41,490 bases of DNA from contig CAZJRI010000028.1 of the NCBI GenBank assembly GCA_964548025.1, positions 1 to 41,490 of the forward strand, in the 5' to 3' direction. Below, piece by piece: positions 31,937 through 41,192 of the stretch (its first letter is position 1; each line of letters begins with the position of its first letter). The stretch is from JAHRVQ01 sp964548025 (lineage in GTDB: Bacteria; Pseudomonadota; Gammaproteobacteria; Pseudomonadales; Azotimanducaceae). The position numbers and the translations under genes were made by a program. Under the pieces are notes generated by a model that saw only the letters and a list, made by a program, of their open reading frames with translations, was not told the DNA's origin and ran no database searches.

Positions 31937-33211
31937 TTAGTTCGAGGCAGCTAGCGCTTGCTCGACATCAGCGATAATGTCCTCCTCGTGCTCAATCCCC
32001 ACACAGAGCCTGATCATACCTTCGGTAACACCAGCATTTGCCTGCTCTTCCGGCGTCATCTGCCGGTGTGTGGTCGATGCCGGGTGACATGCCAATGATT
32101 TTGCATCACCAATATTCACCAGTCGCTTGAACAGAGCCAGAGCATCGTAGAACTTCACCGCCTGATCAAATCCACCCTTTATCTCAAACGTAAGTAGTGA
32201 AGCAGGGGTTCCTCCACAGTATTTCTGTGCCAGATCGTAATACGGGTCACCCTCAAGACCTGCATAACTAACCTTTTCAACCTGATCGTGTTGTTGCAGG
32301 TATTTGGCGACCGCGATTGCGTTGCTGCAGTGACGATCCATTCTGAGGGCTAGTGTTTCAATGCCCTGAAGAATCAAGAAGGCATTAAAAGGCGATAGCG
32401 CAGATCCTGTATTTCTAAGTGGTACTGTTCTTGCCCGGCCAATATAAGCAGCCGGGCCAAGGGCATCACTATAGACAACCCCATGATACGAAGGCTCAGG
32501 TGTTGTTAGCATTGAGAATTTATCCCCATGATCTGCCCAGGGGAAATTCCCGCCATCGACAATCACACCTCCAAGAGAATTTCCATGACCACCCATGTAC
32601 TTCGTCAAAGAGTGAACAATGATATCTGCACCGTATTCAATGGGTTTGGTCAGAATTGGTGTCGCGACAGTATTGTCAACAATCAGCGGAACACCGTGAT
32701 CATGAGCTACCTTGGCGAGTGCTTCGAAGTCGACAATATTACCGGCTGGATTGCCGATCGATTCACAGAAAACTGCCCGGGTCTTATCGTCGATCTGCTC
32801 TGCAATGCTTTCAGGGCTATCGTCCGAGGCGAATCTTACTTCAATACCCTGTTTAGGGAACATGTGTGCAAACAGGGTATAAGTGCCACCGTATAACTGC
32901 GGTGTGGTAACAATGTTGGTACCAATCTCAGTGATATTCTGAATCGCATAGTTGATTGCAGCACTACCGGCACTAACCGCCAGCGCACCAACACCCCCTT
33001 CGAGATCTGCAACACGTTTTTCCAACACATCTGATGTTGGATTCATAATTCTTGTATAGATATTGCCAGGCACCGCAAGGTTGAACAGATCTGCCCCATG
33101 TTGGGCATTGTCAAATTCATAGGCGACCGTCTGATATATCGGTGTCGCAACCGCGCGGGTGGTCGGATCAGTTTCGTAACCTGAATGAACCAGTTTTGTT
33201 TCGTCTTTCAC
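31937..33211 (-). CDS. metY: O-acetylhomoserine sulfhydrylase (Cys/Met metabolism PLP enzyme)
   Basis: A 424-residue PLP enzyme that makes homocysteine from O-acetyl-homoserine and sulfide, or a closely related sulfhydrylase. K204 in HSLTKYMGGHG binds PLP. TPIYQTVAYEF, YTRIMNPTSDVLEKRVADLEGG (cut), ESIGNPAGNIVD, IVDNTVATP and SLACHPASTTHRQM follow the MetY pattern; length exceeds the 380-400 of MetB/MetC, as in MetY. Start is GTG 33211 with GGGAG 7 nt upstream. It is convergent with napC and single. MetZ, the O-succinylhomoserine version, is a less likely reading. Confidence 0.9.
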   Translation of the reverse strand: MKDETKLVHSGYETDPTTRAVATPIYQTVAYEFDNAQHGADLFNLAVPGNIYTRIMNPTSDVLEKRVADLEGGVGALAVSAGSAAINYAIQNITEIGTNIVTTPQLYGGTYTLFAHMFPKQGIEVRFASDDSPESIAEQIDDKTRAVFCESIGNPAGNIVDFEALAKVAHDHGVPLIVDNTVATPILTKPIEYGADIIVHSLTKYMGGHGNSLGGVIVDGGNFPWADHGDKFSMLTTPEPSYHGVVYSDALGPAAYIGRARTVPLRNTGSALSPFNAFLILQGIETLALRMDRHCSNAIAVAKYLQQHDQVEKVSYAGLEGDPYYDLAQKYCGGTPASLLTFEIKGGFDQAVKFYDALALFKRLVNIGDAKSLACHPASTTHRQMTPEEQANAGVTEGMIRLCVGIEHEEDIIADVEQALAASN

Positions 33212-33571
33212 TTTATGCTCCCTTTTTTTAGAACATCTGTTGTATATCCCGATAAATAGTCAGCTTTTACCGGTAATAGTTTCGGCAGAACAGTATAGGG
33301 GAGTTAACCTGCAAGGGCGAGAACGGAAGTCAGCGCCTTTTAGTGCTATCGGGACTACATTTCCTACCGGAATCAGATTTCAGCACTATCGATAGATAAA
33401 AACGATGGTACCTTTGGCAATCATGATGAGGTATAACATCAGGTAAGTGAACGATGTGGGATTTTCGGCAGCAATGCTGGCTTCGTTTTTAACGCAATTA
33501 GGAAAATCCAGCCCGGCACAACCATTCATAATATCGTTGCAATGTTATAGATATCGAGCAATATTGTTGAG
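33212..33571. other. 360-bp intergenic region between divergent genes
   Basis: This is the only other long gap. It should hold promoters of metY and of the Fe-S gene. I see a small palindrome TGATG-AGGTATAA-CATCA near 33424-33441 and nothing convincing as a SAM or SAH riboswitch, promoter or small gene. Confidence 0.4.
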
Positions 33572-34264
33572 ATGGCCATATCCAAAGCACATAAGTTATT
33601 TAAAGAAGGTCTCAACCTGCAGGCTGTATTCAAGCTCAGCCAACTGCCAGATGGGATCAAAGAAGATATCGACAGGTACGCGCCGGGTGCGGAGGCATAC
33701 CAATATCTGATTGTTCTGGCGAGTGCCGGTTCTGAATTCTGGCGCAATATGCGGCAAAGCAAGGAGGGTGGCAGTGATCCGGTAGACAGTTTCTTTATTC
33801 GATGTGCTGAAAACATATTCGAAGGAGAAGATTACAATATCATCTATCCAGGCAATCACTTCTTACCCCTCCAGTCACTGGGCGAACTGGCCGGGTGGCA
33901 CCATGACTCCACAATGGGTCTGGGCATCCATCCCGAATTTGGTCTCTGGTTCGCATACCGGGGCCTTGTGCTGTCCAACAGTGAATTCATTCCATATTCT
34001 GAATCCTCAGAATCAGCCGGATCACCCTGCGAGACCTGTAGATTTAAGTTTTGCGTTCAGGTTTGCCCTGCAAACGCAGTTACCACTGACGGATATCGGG
34101 TGCAGGCTTGTAAGGACTATCGACTCGCATCGAAATCACTTTGCCAGACCCGCTGTGTTTCAAGACAGGCATGCCCGATCGGAAAAGAACATCGTTACCT
34201 TCTCGAACAGTTACAATATCACTATGGATTTTCCCTGGCGGCAATCAGGAAATATTCAACCTAG
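33572..34264 (+). CDS. QueG-like Fe-S protein with a single ferredoxin motif
   Basis: A 230-residue cytoplasmic protein. An N-terminal part contains YQYLIVLASAGSEFW, FPLQSL-like NHFLPLQSLGELAGWHHDS and HPEFGLWFAYRGLVL, which resembles the lead-in to the ferredoxin domain in epoxyqueuosine reductase-type and reductive-dehalogenase-type proteins. Then C-x2-C-x4-C-x3-CP (CETCRFKFCVQVCP) gives one likely [4Fe-4S] site, and four further cysteines (CKDY, CQTRC, ACP) follow. No cobalamin-binding domain is present. Function unknown. It is divergent from metY and converges with the small membrane protein gene, 9 nt apart. Confidence 0.65.
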   Translation: MAISKAHKLFKEGLNLQAVFKLSQLPDGIKEDIDRYAPGAEAYQYLIVLASAGSEFWRNMRQSKEGGSDPVDSFFIRCAENIFEGEDYNIIYPGNHFLPLQSLGELAGWHHDSTMGLGIHPEFGLWFAYRGLVLSNSEFIPYSESSESAGSPCETCRFKFCVQVCPANAVTTDGYRVQACKDYRLASKSLCQTRCVSRQACPIGKEHRYLLEQLQYHYGFSLAAIRKYST

Positions 34265-34273
34265 CATTGAAAA

Positions 34274-34705
34274 CTAGCCGGGTTTTATCAGCATCAGCGA
34301 ATAGACCACCAGGATCAACAAAACGTGTGCAACCTGCAGAAGCACCTGCATGCCTGCCTTTATTGCACTACCGCCATCCGCTACAACTAACCTCGCGGGT
34401 TTGGTCACAAAAACCATCATCAGGCAATAAAACACCATAATGACGAGACTCAGCCAGAGCCATAACTCCCCTAGCGAATAGCTACCCGTGAAGACCGTCA
34501 TCAGACCGGCAAGAATGACAAGAACAGCAAATGTGTTTTCAATCAGTCCAACCCGGTTGGCTCTTTCCACCAGTCTCTTATTGGCCTGATCAGCATCAGG
34601 ATTTACCGCTGAGATAACGGCAATGGACACCGAAATCAGCGAGAGCGCAAAGAGCACGATACCCAATCCCACGTGGGCCATATGAAACAAAGAGTCAAAC
34701 TCCAT
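34274..34705 (-). CDS. Small four-helix membrane protein, unknown
   Basis: A 143-residue hydrophobic protein with about four transmembrane helices (near 10-32, 52-70, 78-98 and 116-138) and short polar loops (VNPDADQANKRLVERANRVG between 1 and 2, cut). No family recognised. ATG 34705 is preceded by AAGGGTG; an ATG at 34729 lacks such a site. The 280 nt between it and the next start hold nothing I can identify. Confidence 0.6.
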   Translation of the reverse strand: MEFDSLFHMAHVGLGIVLFALSLISVSIAVISAVNPDADQANKRLVERANRVGLIENTFAVLVILAGLMTVFTGSYSLGELWLWLSLVIMVFYCLMMVFVTKPARLVVADGGSAIKAGMQVLLQVAHVLLILVVYSLMLIKPG

Positions 34706-34985
34706 ACAACGATCACCCTTCAAATACAATTGTCTACTACAGGGTTCAACAACGTTAAGAATTCTTGATTAACGTCGTAAGCCGAAAGAATACCTCATTC
34801 AGCTATCGATCACATCGTTACATGTTCTTAAACGATTCAAGCTATATAACCTGATCTACTTAACCTTCAAAGGTCGACCGGTTCCACTAACAAATACTAC
34901 TCCAGAATCGATGAACGGGCTGGACTTAGCTAGAACGACTCGATACATTACCTCCGTCCCGTTTTGGATATTCAGGAGCATGCAC

Positions 34986-37900
34986 ATGCCAATCCAAATT
35001 CGCCCCAACGGTATAAGTGGGACCCTGAGCAAACATACTCGAAGCTGTTTCGAATGTTACTCCCCTCGCCTGATTCTCGTTTTATTTCTTGCCAGCTTAT
35101 TCAGTCCAGCCCTGGCTGATACAGCCATCAGCGAGATTACCGTGCTGACAAGTACAAACCAGATCCGTATTGAAGGTACAGAATTCGGCACTGAACCCAC
35201 AATTACTATCGGCAATTACCCGACGCCTCTGGTTCTCGAAGATTGTGCTGCCAATCCACCTGATTTACCAACTGCACCGGACTGCACCATCGCAAACTTG
35301 CCGGATAATATCCCGGATGGAGAATATGTATTGCAGCTCAGCAGGGATCTCGGCGATGGCAGTTGTGAAGACGGTAAACCAACTGCACTTGTTTTCGCAG
35401 TCCACCCTGGCAATACCTGTGATTCAACGACCAACTGGCAGGGAGGAGAAGCCGAGTGTTCAGGCAATGGCCTTAACAGTGTCGATCCCTTATCAATCGA
35501 GCTGACCAAGAACGCCGACGAGATTAATATTACCCCTGAAGTGATAGCCCCCAACGGACAGGTAACCTTCAGCGCGGTCGAAACAGGCAAACCTCTTAAA
35601 TCCAATTTGAAGTTTAACCTTATTCAGAACGGCTCGACGGCACTGTCTCAGGTCATCCATGCTTCCTGCTCGGTTTCTCTGGACACCGGTGATGTCTTCG
35701 GCCCATTGGAACTGGTGAGATTCATCACAGCCACCGGCAATTCAAACAGCAAGAAAAGCGGCAAGAGTGGCAAGAGTAATAAGAGCGAAAAAGTAGATGA
35801 CGACACGCTTGATATGGCGCACTTCAACCTGACAATCGGCGCAGTGGGACCAAAAGGTGATGAGGGTCCTAAAGGCGATCAGGGAGAAGCAGGGCCAACG
35901 GGCGATCAAGGTGACACAGGACCGAAAGGTGATACCGGCGACACAGGACCGGAAGGCGATCAGGGTGATACCGGGCCACAAGGCGATCAGGGTGACACCG
36001 GACCACAGGGTCTGCAGGGCATTCCAGGCGGGCCGGGGCCGCAAGGGATACCGGGTATTCCAGGACCAGATGGTCCACCTGGTCCTCCAGGAGAACAGGG
36101 CATACCCGGAGAACAAGGACCTCCTGGTCCACCGGGGCAACTTACTCTCGCGAACCTCTGCGAACTGGAAACAAGGATTCAGTCCGCTATTCCGAATTTC
36201 ACGCTTTCTGCGGCCTGTGAGGATCCGGGCTGTATCAATGGCACCGATCTCGATGGCGATGGTTTCTGTGTCGAGTCGGATGACTGCGACGATAACGATC
36301 CATTAACCAATCCCGGTGCTGATGAGATCTGTGGTGATGGTCGCGATAACAACTGCAATGGCGTTGTCGATGACGCGAATATCTGTGCACCGCCGGGCGA
36401 TATTCTCATCGATACTGCACTGGTTAGAATCCTCACTCAGGATTCACTGGTATCAGGTTTGCTGACAGGTAACGGCGAACCTGGATCCACCTTAGCACTT
36501 TTCGTGGGTGGTGCGTGCGAGCAGCGATTCTCCGAATCGATTTTCAACCAGTCTGCATCTTTATTCCAGGACACAGTGACGGTAGCACCAGATGGTTCCT
36601 TCACCCTCAGCAATGATCTGTTTGCAGACCAGGGTACGATTGATTCGATACTTTCATTTGCCAACATTCTGGGTAGTTTCGATTTCACCGTTGGCCAGCT
36701 TGACCTGAATCAGGGGGTACAGTTCTGCTCTTCTGCATTTAGCCTGGATGTGGAAATCGGACCAACCTGTACCGATGCTGATGCCGATGGTTACTGCTTG
36801 GAAATCAACGATTGCGACGATACCAACCCCAATTCGAACCCGGATAGAGAAGAGATTTGCGGCGACTTTGAAGACAACAATTGTAACGGCAGTGTTGATG
36901 ACGGAGATGTATGTGGTTGCCCTGTCGGTGAAGAATTATGTGGCGGCACCTGTGTAAATCTCTCAACTGATGAAAACAACTGTGGTGCCTGTGGAAGCGC
37001 CTGTTCTGACAATTCATCCTGTACTGCGGGTAGCTGTCAGATAACCGACTTTGACGGCGATGGCTGGTCACCTGAAAACGGAGACTGCGATGATGCTGAT
37101 CCAGCAGTAAACCCGGAAGCACCGGAATTCTGCGACGGAAGAGACAACGATTGTAACGGTATTGCTGATGATAACCCGGCTGATGCACCGCCATTCTTCT
37201 TCGATGGTGACGGCGATGGATTCGGCAGAGATTCTCTGACTGCATGTATACCACCGCCAGGATATGTACCCGTGGACGGTGACTGTGACGACAACGATTC
37301 AAACGCTTATCCTGGCGCACCTGAAGTATGTGATGGCGTTGACAACGACTGCAACGGCATAAGGGATGACGGCGGCGTATGCTTCACTGACCTGGACGGC
37401 GACGGCTTTGATTCATCAGAGGATTGCGATGATGCCAATGCAGAAGTGTTCCCGGGTGCGCCGGAGATCTGTGATGGTCTCGACAACGACTGCGACGGTA
37501 TTGCTGACAATGGCGGCGTATGTTTCCCCGATAATGATGGTGATGGCTTCGATATCTCGACCGACTGCGATGACGCCAACGCCGCTGTCAATCCCGGGGT
37601 ACCGGAAGTCTGCGATGGTATTGACAACAATTGTGATGGCTTGATAGACGAAAACTGTAATGCGGATCTCGACAATGACGGTTATGCAGGTGGATTCGGG
37701 GGGCCGGACTGTGATGATGGGAATCCGGATATAAATCCCGGGGCACCGGAAGTCTGTGACGGACTTGATAATAACTGTAATGCGCAGGTCGACGAGAACG
37801 CTATCGACGCAACGGTCTTTTATGTGGATCAGGACCATGATTTCTTTGGTGGTGTGGCAACTACGCTAAGCTGCGAGCGACCTGAGGGCTATGCCATCGA

Positions 37901-38255
37901 CAGTGGAGACTGTGATGATCAGAATGCGGCAGTAAATCCTGTCGCACCTGAGATCTGCGACGGAGTTGACAACAATTGCAACTCAGAGGTTGACGAATTT
38001 GGTGCGTGTTTCGCCGACAATGACGGCGATGGCTTTGACGAATCAACTGATTGCAACGACGCTGATGCAGGGGTTTTCCCGGGTGCGCTGGAATTCTGCG
38101 ATGGTCGAGATAACGACTGCAATGGAATCGCCGACAATAACGACAATTGTCAGCCACTGTTCTGTAGTTTTGCAGCCCCGAATTGTCCGGAAGGATTCTT
38201 CTGTCAAACGGATCCAACTCAAGACATTCATAATGTTTGTCTCCCCCAACCATAG
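34986..38255 (+). CDS. Giant secreted protein: collagen-like tract plus nine MopE-type Cys repeats
   Basis: About 1089 residues, exported. ATG 34986 has AGGAG at 34974-34978 (7 nt); earlier in-frame starts (34911, 34980) are poorer. The signal peptide has hydrophobic LILVLFLASLF and ends near ALA-DT (about residue 44). Then an IPT/TIG-like beta domain (about 45-125), a basic Ser-Lys-Gly linker, 33 unbroken G-x-y triplets (288-386), the first MopE-type repeat, a beta-rich spacer, the second repeat, a CGGxC/NCGACGSAC Cys-rich knot and seven more repeats. Each repeat carries a D-x-D-G-D/N-G-acidic loop, DCDD, NPGAPE and CDGxDNDCNG. The repeat is the motif named for the copper-binding protein MopE, and the loops also look Ca-binding. 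A surface, matrix or appendage role is likely; no catalytic domain is seen. Confidence 0.85.
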   Translation: MPIQIRPNGISGTLSKHTRSCFECYSPRLILVLFLASLFSPALADTAISEITVLTSTNQIRIEGTEFGTEPTITIGNYPTPLVLEDCAANPPDLPTAPDCTIANLPDNIPDGEYVLQLSRDLGDGSCEDGKPTALVFAVHPGNTCDSTTNWQGGEAECSGNGLNSVDPLSIELTKNADEINITPEVIAPNGQVTFSAVETGKPLKSNLKFNLIQNGSTALSQVIHASCSVSLDTGDVFGPLELVRFITATGNSNSKKSGKSGKSNKSEKVDDDTLDMAHFNLTIGAVGPKGDEGPKGDQGEAGPTGDQGDTGPKGDTGDTGPEGDQGDTGPQGDQGDTGPQGLQGIPGGPGPQGIPGIPGPDGPPGPPGEQGIPGEQGPPGPPGQLTLANLCELETRIQSAIPNFTLSAACEDPGCINGTDLDGDGFCVESDDCDDNDPLTNPGADEICGDGRDNNCNGVVDDANICAPPGDILIDTALVRILTQDSLVSGLLTGNGEPGSTLALFVGGACEQRFSESIFNQSASLFQDTVTVAPDGSFTLSNDLFADQGTIDSILSFANILGSFDFTVGQLDLNQGVQFCSSAFSLDVEIGPTCTDADADGYCLEINDCDDTNPNSNPDREEICGDFEDNNCNGSVDDGDVCGCPVGEELCGGTCVNLSTDENNCGACGSACSDNSSCTAGSCQITDFDGDGWSPENGDCDDADPAVNPEAPEFCDGRDNDCNGIADDNPADAPPFFFDGDGDGFGRDSLTACIPPPGYVPVDGDCDDNDSNAYPGAPEVCDGVDNDCNGIRDDGGVCFTDLDGDGFDSSEDCDDANAEVFPGAPEICDGLDNDCDGIADNGGVCFPDNDGDGFDISTDCDDANAAVNPGVPEVCDGIDNNCDGLIDENCNADLDNDGYAGGFGGPDCDDGNPDINPGAPEVCDGLDNNCNAQVDENAIDATVFYVDQDHDFFGGVATTLSCERPEGYAIDSGDCDDQNAAVNPVAPEICDGVDNNCNSEVDEFGACFADNDGDGFDESTDCNDADAGVFPGALEFCDGRDNDCNGIADNNDNCQPLFCSFAAPNCPEGFFCQTDPTQDIHNVCLPQP
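35847..36143 (+). repeat. Collagen-like coding tract, 33 uninterrupted G-x-y triplets
   Basis: Thirty-three consecutive Gly-x-y triplets encode GPK, GDE, GDQ and GDT types first, then GIP, GPP and GEQ types. The first half is rich in charged triplets and the second in Pro, which favours a bacterial collagen triple helix. No triplet is broken. The 9-bp unit is repeated with variation in the DNA. Confidence 0.95.
36240..38155 (+). repeat. Nine MopE-type acidic Cys-rich repeats
   Basis: Units begin near 36240 and 36765, and seven lie between about 37045 and 38155. Each has a DGDGF-type acidic loop, DCDD, a P-x-x-E segment and C-x-G-x-D-N-N/D-C-N/D-G (one unit has CNDAD in place of CDDAD). The units diverge in sequence, so the array is old and not a recent DNA amplification. 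They account for many reverse-strand open frames, which are not genes. Confidence 0.9.
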
Positions 38256-38285
38256 GGTCGGCTGATTAATGGATGATAGAGATAT

Positions 38286-39059
38286 ATGAATGCTTTCAAA
38301 ACCCTGTTTATCTCGGCTTTCATTGTCTGCAGTGTTGTCCGAACCATCCCGGCAAGAACTGCATTCGCAGAGGAGATCGATGGGGAAGTAGCCAAAGCGA
38401 TCCTCGCGGAACTGAGACAGATTCGAGAAACGCTGCAAAAAATGGAAAAACAGGGCACAACACCCGCAGCCCAACCAAGACAGCAGCGAGCCCGGCCAAC
38501 GACCGCAAGTATCAGCACCCTGGGCAACCCCGTACTCGGTGATGAGAATGCACCGGTTACCCTGGTTGAATTTACTGATTATCAGTGCCCTTATTGCAGG
38601 CGTTTCTACCAGAACACGCTTGCCCAGATAAAAGAGAAATACATAGATACTGGAAAATTAAAACTCGTGCTGAGGGATCTGCCGCTGGCTTTCCACGCTG
38701 ACGCCAGGGGTGCCGCGCAAGCCACTCACTGCGCAGGTGAACAGGAACAGTACTGGCCGATGCACGATGCGCTATTTGAGAGCAGAGGTGGACTAAAACA
38801 AAAGGACCTGATCGCACATGCCCAAAGTCTGTCTCTGGATACAGAAGATTTCCAAAAATGTATCGAGAGCACCAGGTATCTGGCTGATATAGACAAGGAT
38901 ATTGCCGATGCGAGAAAAGTCAGAATCACGGGCACCCCCACATTTGTCATCGGAAAATCAACAAGCGACATTGTCACGGGAATTCGACTCGTTGGAACAA
39001 AACCCTTTGCTGACTTCGAAACCCAGATCGAATCCCTGCTGAAGATTACCGGTAGTTGA
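38286..39059 (+). CDS. DsbA-like thiol-disulfide oxidoreductase
   Basis: A 257-residue exported protein with a signal peptide (about 1-28, MNAFKTLFISAF to AFAEE), a coiled-coil-like stretch (IDGEVAKAILAELRQIRE, cut), a Pro/Gln/Arg-rich linker and a thioredoxin-fold domain. The active site is CPYC in DYQCPYCRRF and the cis-proline loop is TGTPTFVIG. It resembles BdbD/DsbA-type proteins that make or isomerise disulfides in the periplasm. It starts 30 nt after the Cys-repeat gene on the same strand, so co-expression with a protein carrying many cysteines is likely, and a folding role for it is the natural inference. Confidence 0.85.
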   Translation: MNAFKTLFISAFIVCSVVRTIPARTAFAEEIDGEVAKAILAELRQIRETLQKMEKQGTTPAAQPRQQRARPTTASISTLGNPVLGDENAPVTLVEFTDYQCPYCRRFYQNTLAQIKEKYIDTGKLKLVLRDLPLAFHADARGAAQATHCAGEQEQYWPMHDALFESRGGLKQKDLIAHAQSLSLDTEDFQKCIESTRYLADIDKDIADARKVRITGTPTFVIGKSTSDIVTGIRLVGTKPFADFETQIESLLKITGS

Positions 39060-39067
39060 TATCACTC

Positions 39068-39082
39068 GCGCTAAGGTAGCGC
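39068..39082. terminator. Short hairpin in the convergent gap
   Basis: GCGCTA and TAGCGC enclose AGG just after the DsbA-like gene and overlapping the last codons of the PQQ enzyme gene on the other strand. Six perfect base pairs; no T-run. It may help terminate both genes. Confidence 0.35.
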
Positions 39083-41050
39083 AAGACTAATCAGTTGCTG
39101 CGGTTCATCTCTTCCACCGGCAGCGATCGCAATATACTGTCGACCATCGACCAGGTATGTCATGGGCGCACCATGTAATCGCTGCTCAAGAGCCACCTGT
39201 GAAATCAGATCTCCAGTGGACTTGTCATAAGCTCGCAGGTAAGACCCTTTCTTCTTTTTATCCTGGTGTTCGTCCTTTTTGGCAATGTAAGTAATCAGCA
39301 GTGTCTTCGTAACGAGAATACCCCCTTCAGCGACTACATCTGAATAGGAGCTACCCAATGGTCCGAGCTTCAAGTGTTTAATTGCTTCATGATTCGTTGG
39401 GCCCTGTCCGAAAGGTATCTGCCAGGCATGCTCTCCCTTATTCAGATCGATAGCTGTTATGCGACGGTAAGGGGGTTTGAGCAGAGGCAATCCCCGGGGA
39501 CCCGCTGCTGGCTGATAAGATATGACATAGTCAAAATCGGAGGTATCGGCAGGAGGGACCGACAGTGCCATACCGATAGGTCGTGTCTGAGACTCAACAT
39601 ATAAAATACCCGTTTCGGGATCTACTGATGCACCAGGGAAATTGGCTCCACCACCGGCACCTGGCACTACAATGGTTGCCAGTTTCCCTCCTTCGTTCAG
39701 CACAATTGGCGGGGTAAATATCGGTCCAATCCGATAACCCCTGGTGATTTCAATTGCCTCGGCTCTCAATTCCGGGGTGAAATCAATCAGATCATTTATC
39801 GAAATGCCCAGCCGCTCAAAAGGCGCCGGTCTTGTTGGATGCGGTTGGGTCGGAAATGTTTTCTCACCAGGGACATTGCTCTGCGGTACTTCCTTTTCTT
39901 CGATGGGCCAGATCGGTTCTCCCGTGACCCGGTCGAATACGTAGGTGAATCCGGTCTTTGATACCTGGGCCACTGCTTTAACGTTTTTACCATCAATATT
40001 TACATCAACCAGGTTCGGTGCTGAAGCAATATCATAATCCCACACCCCATGATGAACCGTCTGAAAGTGCCAGACACGCTCACCGGTATCTGCATCCAGG
40101 CAAACAAGACTCTCGGCAAATAAATTGGCACCATGTCGCTCTCCGCCCCAGTAGTCATTTGTTGGGGTTGAAGTTGGCAGATAGACATAGCCCAGTTCGT
40201 CATCGGCGGCCATCATTGTCCAAACGTTAGTGTTGCCTGCTTTCTTCCAGCCGTCATTTTCCCAGGTCTCGTTGAATAGCTCTCCCGCCTGCGGAATTGT
40301 ATGAAATCGCCATTTGAATTTTCCGGTACGGGCGTCATAGGCGCGGACATGGCCAGGAGGATTATTGTTGGTCAATGTATAATCGAAGACTTTCGATCCG
40401 ACAATAACCGTATTCCCGACAACGATGGGCGGCGCGCCATGTGTGATATTGTTAATATCAAAATCACCCGGGCCGAGATCTTTGCGCAGATCGACAATGC
40501 CATTGTCACCAAACTGCGGATCGGGTAGACCGTTACTGATATCAATTGATATCAGCTGTTTACCGAGGGTTGCAACAAAGATGCGTTCTACCTCTCCGTT
40601 GCGCCAGTACTCAACCCCTCTTGTCTGGAGTGGCTGGAAGTTTGGCGGACCCCCTGCATAACTCTCAGGATTGTAGATCCAATGCTGCTCACCGGACGTG
40701 GCATCCAGTGCAACCACCTGGCCGTGGGAAGTCGCGGTATAAATAACCCCGTCAATCATCAATGGTGTAGCGCGGTAATGCCCTGTCCTGTAGAGGTTCT
40801 CATCGTTGAGATTGTGATCGGCAGATTGCCAGTGCCAGACGACTCCAAGTTCTGCAAAATTCTCGGCATTGATCTGACTTAAGGCAGAATATTTAGAAGA
40901 AGCATGATCACTGCCATGGTGACGCCATTCTCCCCTCAATCCACTCTGCTGATCATGAGGTTGCGAAACACAACCGATAAGCAGGGTGAATAGGATAAAG
41001 GTGATACCAACTGCCCGTGAACCTGTCGCTGGAAGAATACTATTAGACAT
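39071..41050 (-). CDS. PQQ-dependent dehydrogenase, lipoprotein
   Basis: A 659-residue quinoprotein with a lipoprotein signal (LFTLLIGC, C27). The beta-propeller part carries W-type repeat motifs such as ALDATSGEQHWIYNP, RAYDARTGKFKWRF, CLDADTGERVWHFQTVHH and GVWDYDIASAPN. The segment DYWGGERHG and QTVHHGVWDYD resemble membrane-bound glucose dehydrogenase. No CxxCH site is present, so it lacks the built-in heme of some alcohol dehydrogenases and must pass electrons to quinone or a separate carrier. Substrate is a sugar or alcohol; not resolved. Start ATG 41050; convergent with the DsbA-like gene. Confidence 0.85.
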   Translation of the reverse strand: MSNSILPATGSRAVGITFILFTLLIGCVSQPHDQQSGLRGEWRHHGSDHASSKYSALSQINAENFAELGVVWHWQSADHNLNDENLYRTGHYRATPLMIDGVIYTATSHGQVVALDATSGEQHWIYNPESYAGGPPNFQPLQTRGVEYWRNGEVERIFVATLGKQLISIDISNGLPDPQFGDNGIVDLRKDLGPGDFDINNITHGAPPIVVGNTVIVGSKVFDYTLTNNNPPGHVRAYDARTGKFKWRFHTIPQAGELFNETWENDGWKKAGNTNVWTMMAADDELGYVYLPTSTPTNDYWGGERHGANLFAESLVCLDADTGERVWHFQTVHHGVWDYDIASAPNLVDVNIDGKNVKAVAQVSKTGFTYVFDRVTGEPIWPIEEKEVPQSNVPGEKTFPTQPHPTRPAPFERLGISINDLIDFTPELRAEAIEITRGYRIGPIFTPPIVLNEGGKLATIVVPGAGGGANFPGASVDPETGILYVESQTRPIGMALSVPPADTSDFDYVISYQPAAGPRGLPLLKPPYRRITAIDLNKGEHAWQIPFGQGPTNHEAIKHLKLGPLGSSYSDVVAEGGILVTKTLLITYIAKKDEHQDKKKKGSYLRAYDKSTGDLISQVALEQRLHGAPMTYLVDGRQYIAIAAGGRDEPQQLISLALP

Positions 41051-41192
41051 AAATCCCCCGTCGCTTTTTCTCCTGAGGATAACATGTTGTCTTCCAAGAG
41101 ATACTTATGCTCTAAGATTTTCAAAAGATACCTGAACCAACAGTATGATACAGTGGCATTTGTCATTACTGCGAAGAAGGGGAGATTCCAAT

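Noticed and set aside
33212..33571. SAM or SAH riboswitch before metY
   Set aside because: I could not find the conserved core of any known class by eye; a covariance search would be needed to settle this.
36240..38155. Regularly repeated DNA that could be taken for a CRISPR or satellite array
   Set aside because: The repeat period follows one open reading frame with conserved residues and variable third positions; no constant repeat with unique spacers exists.
35742..38253. Several long open frames on the reverse strand of the repeat gene
   Set aside because: They are shadows of the biased codons in collagen and acidic repeats and have no ribosome sites or family sequence.
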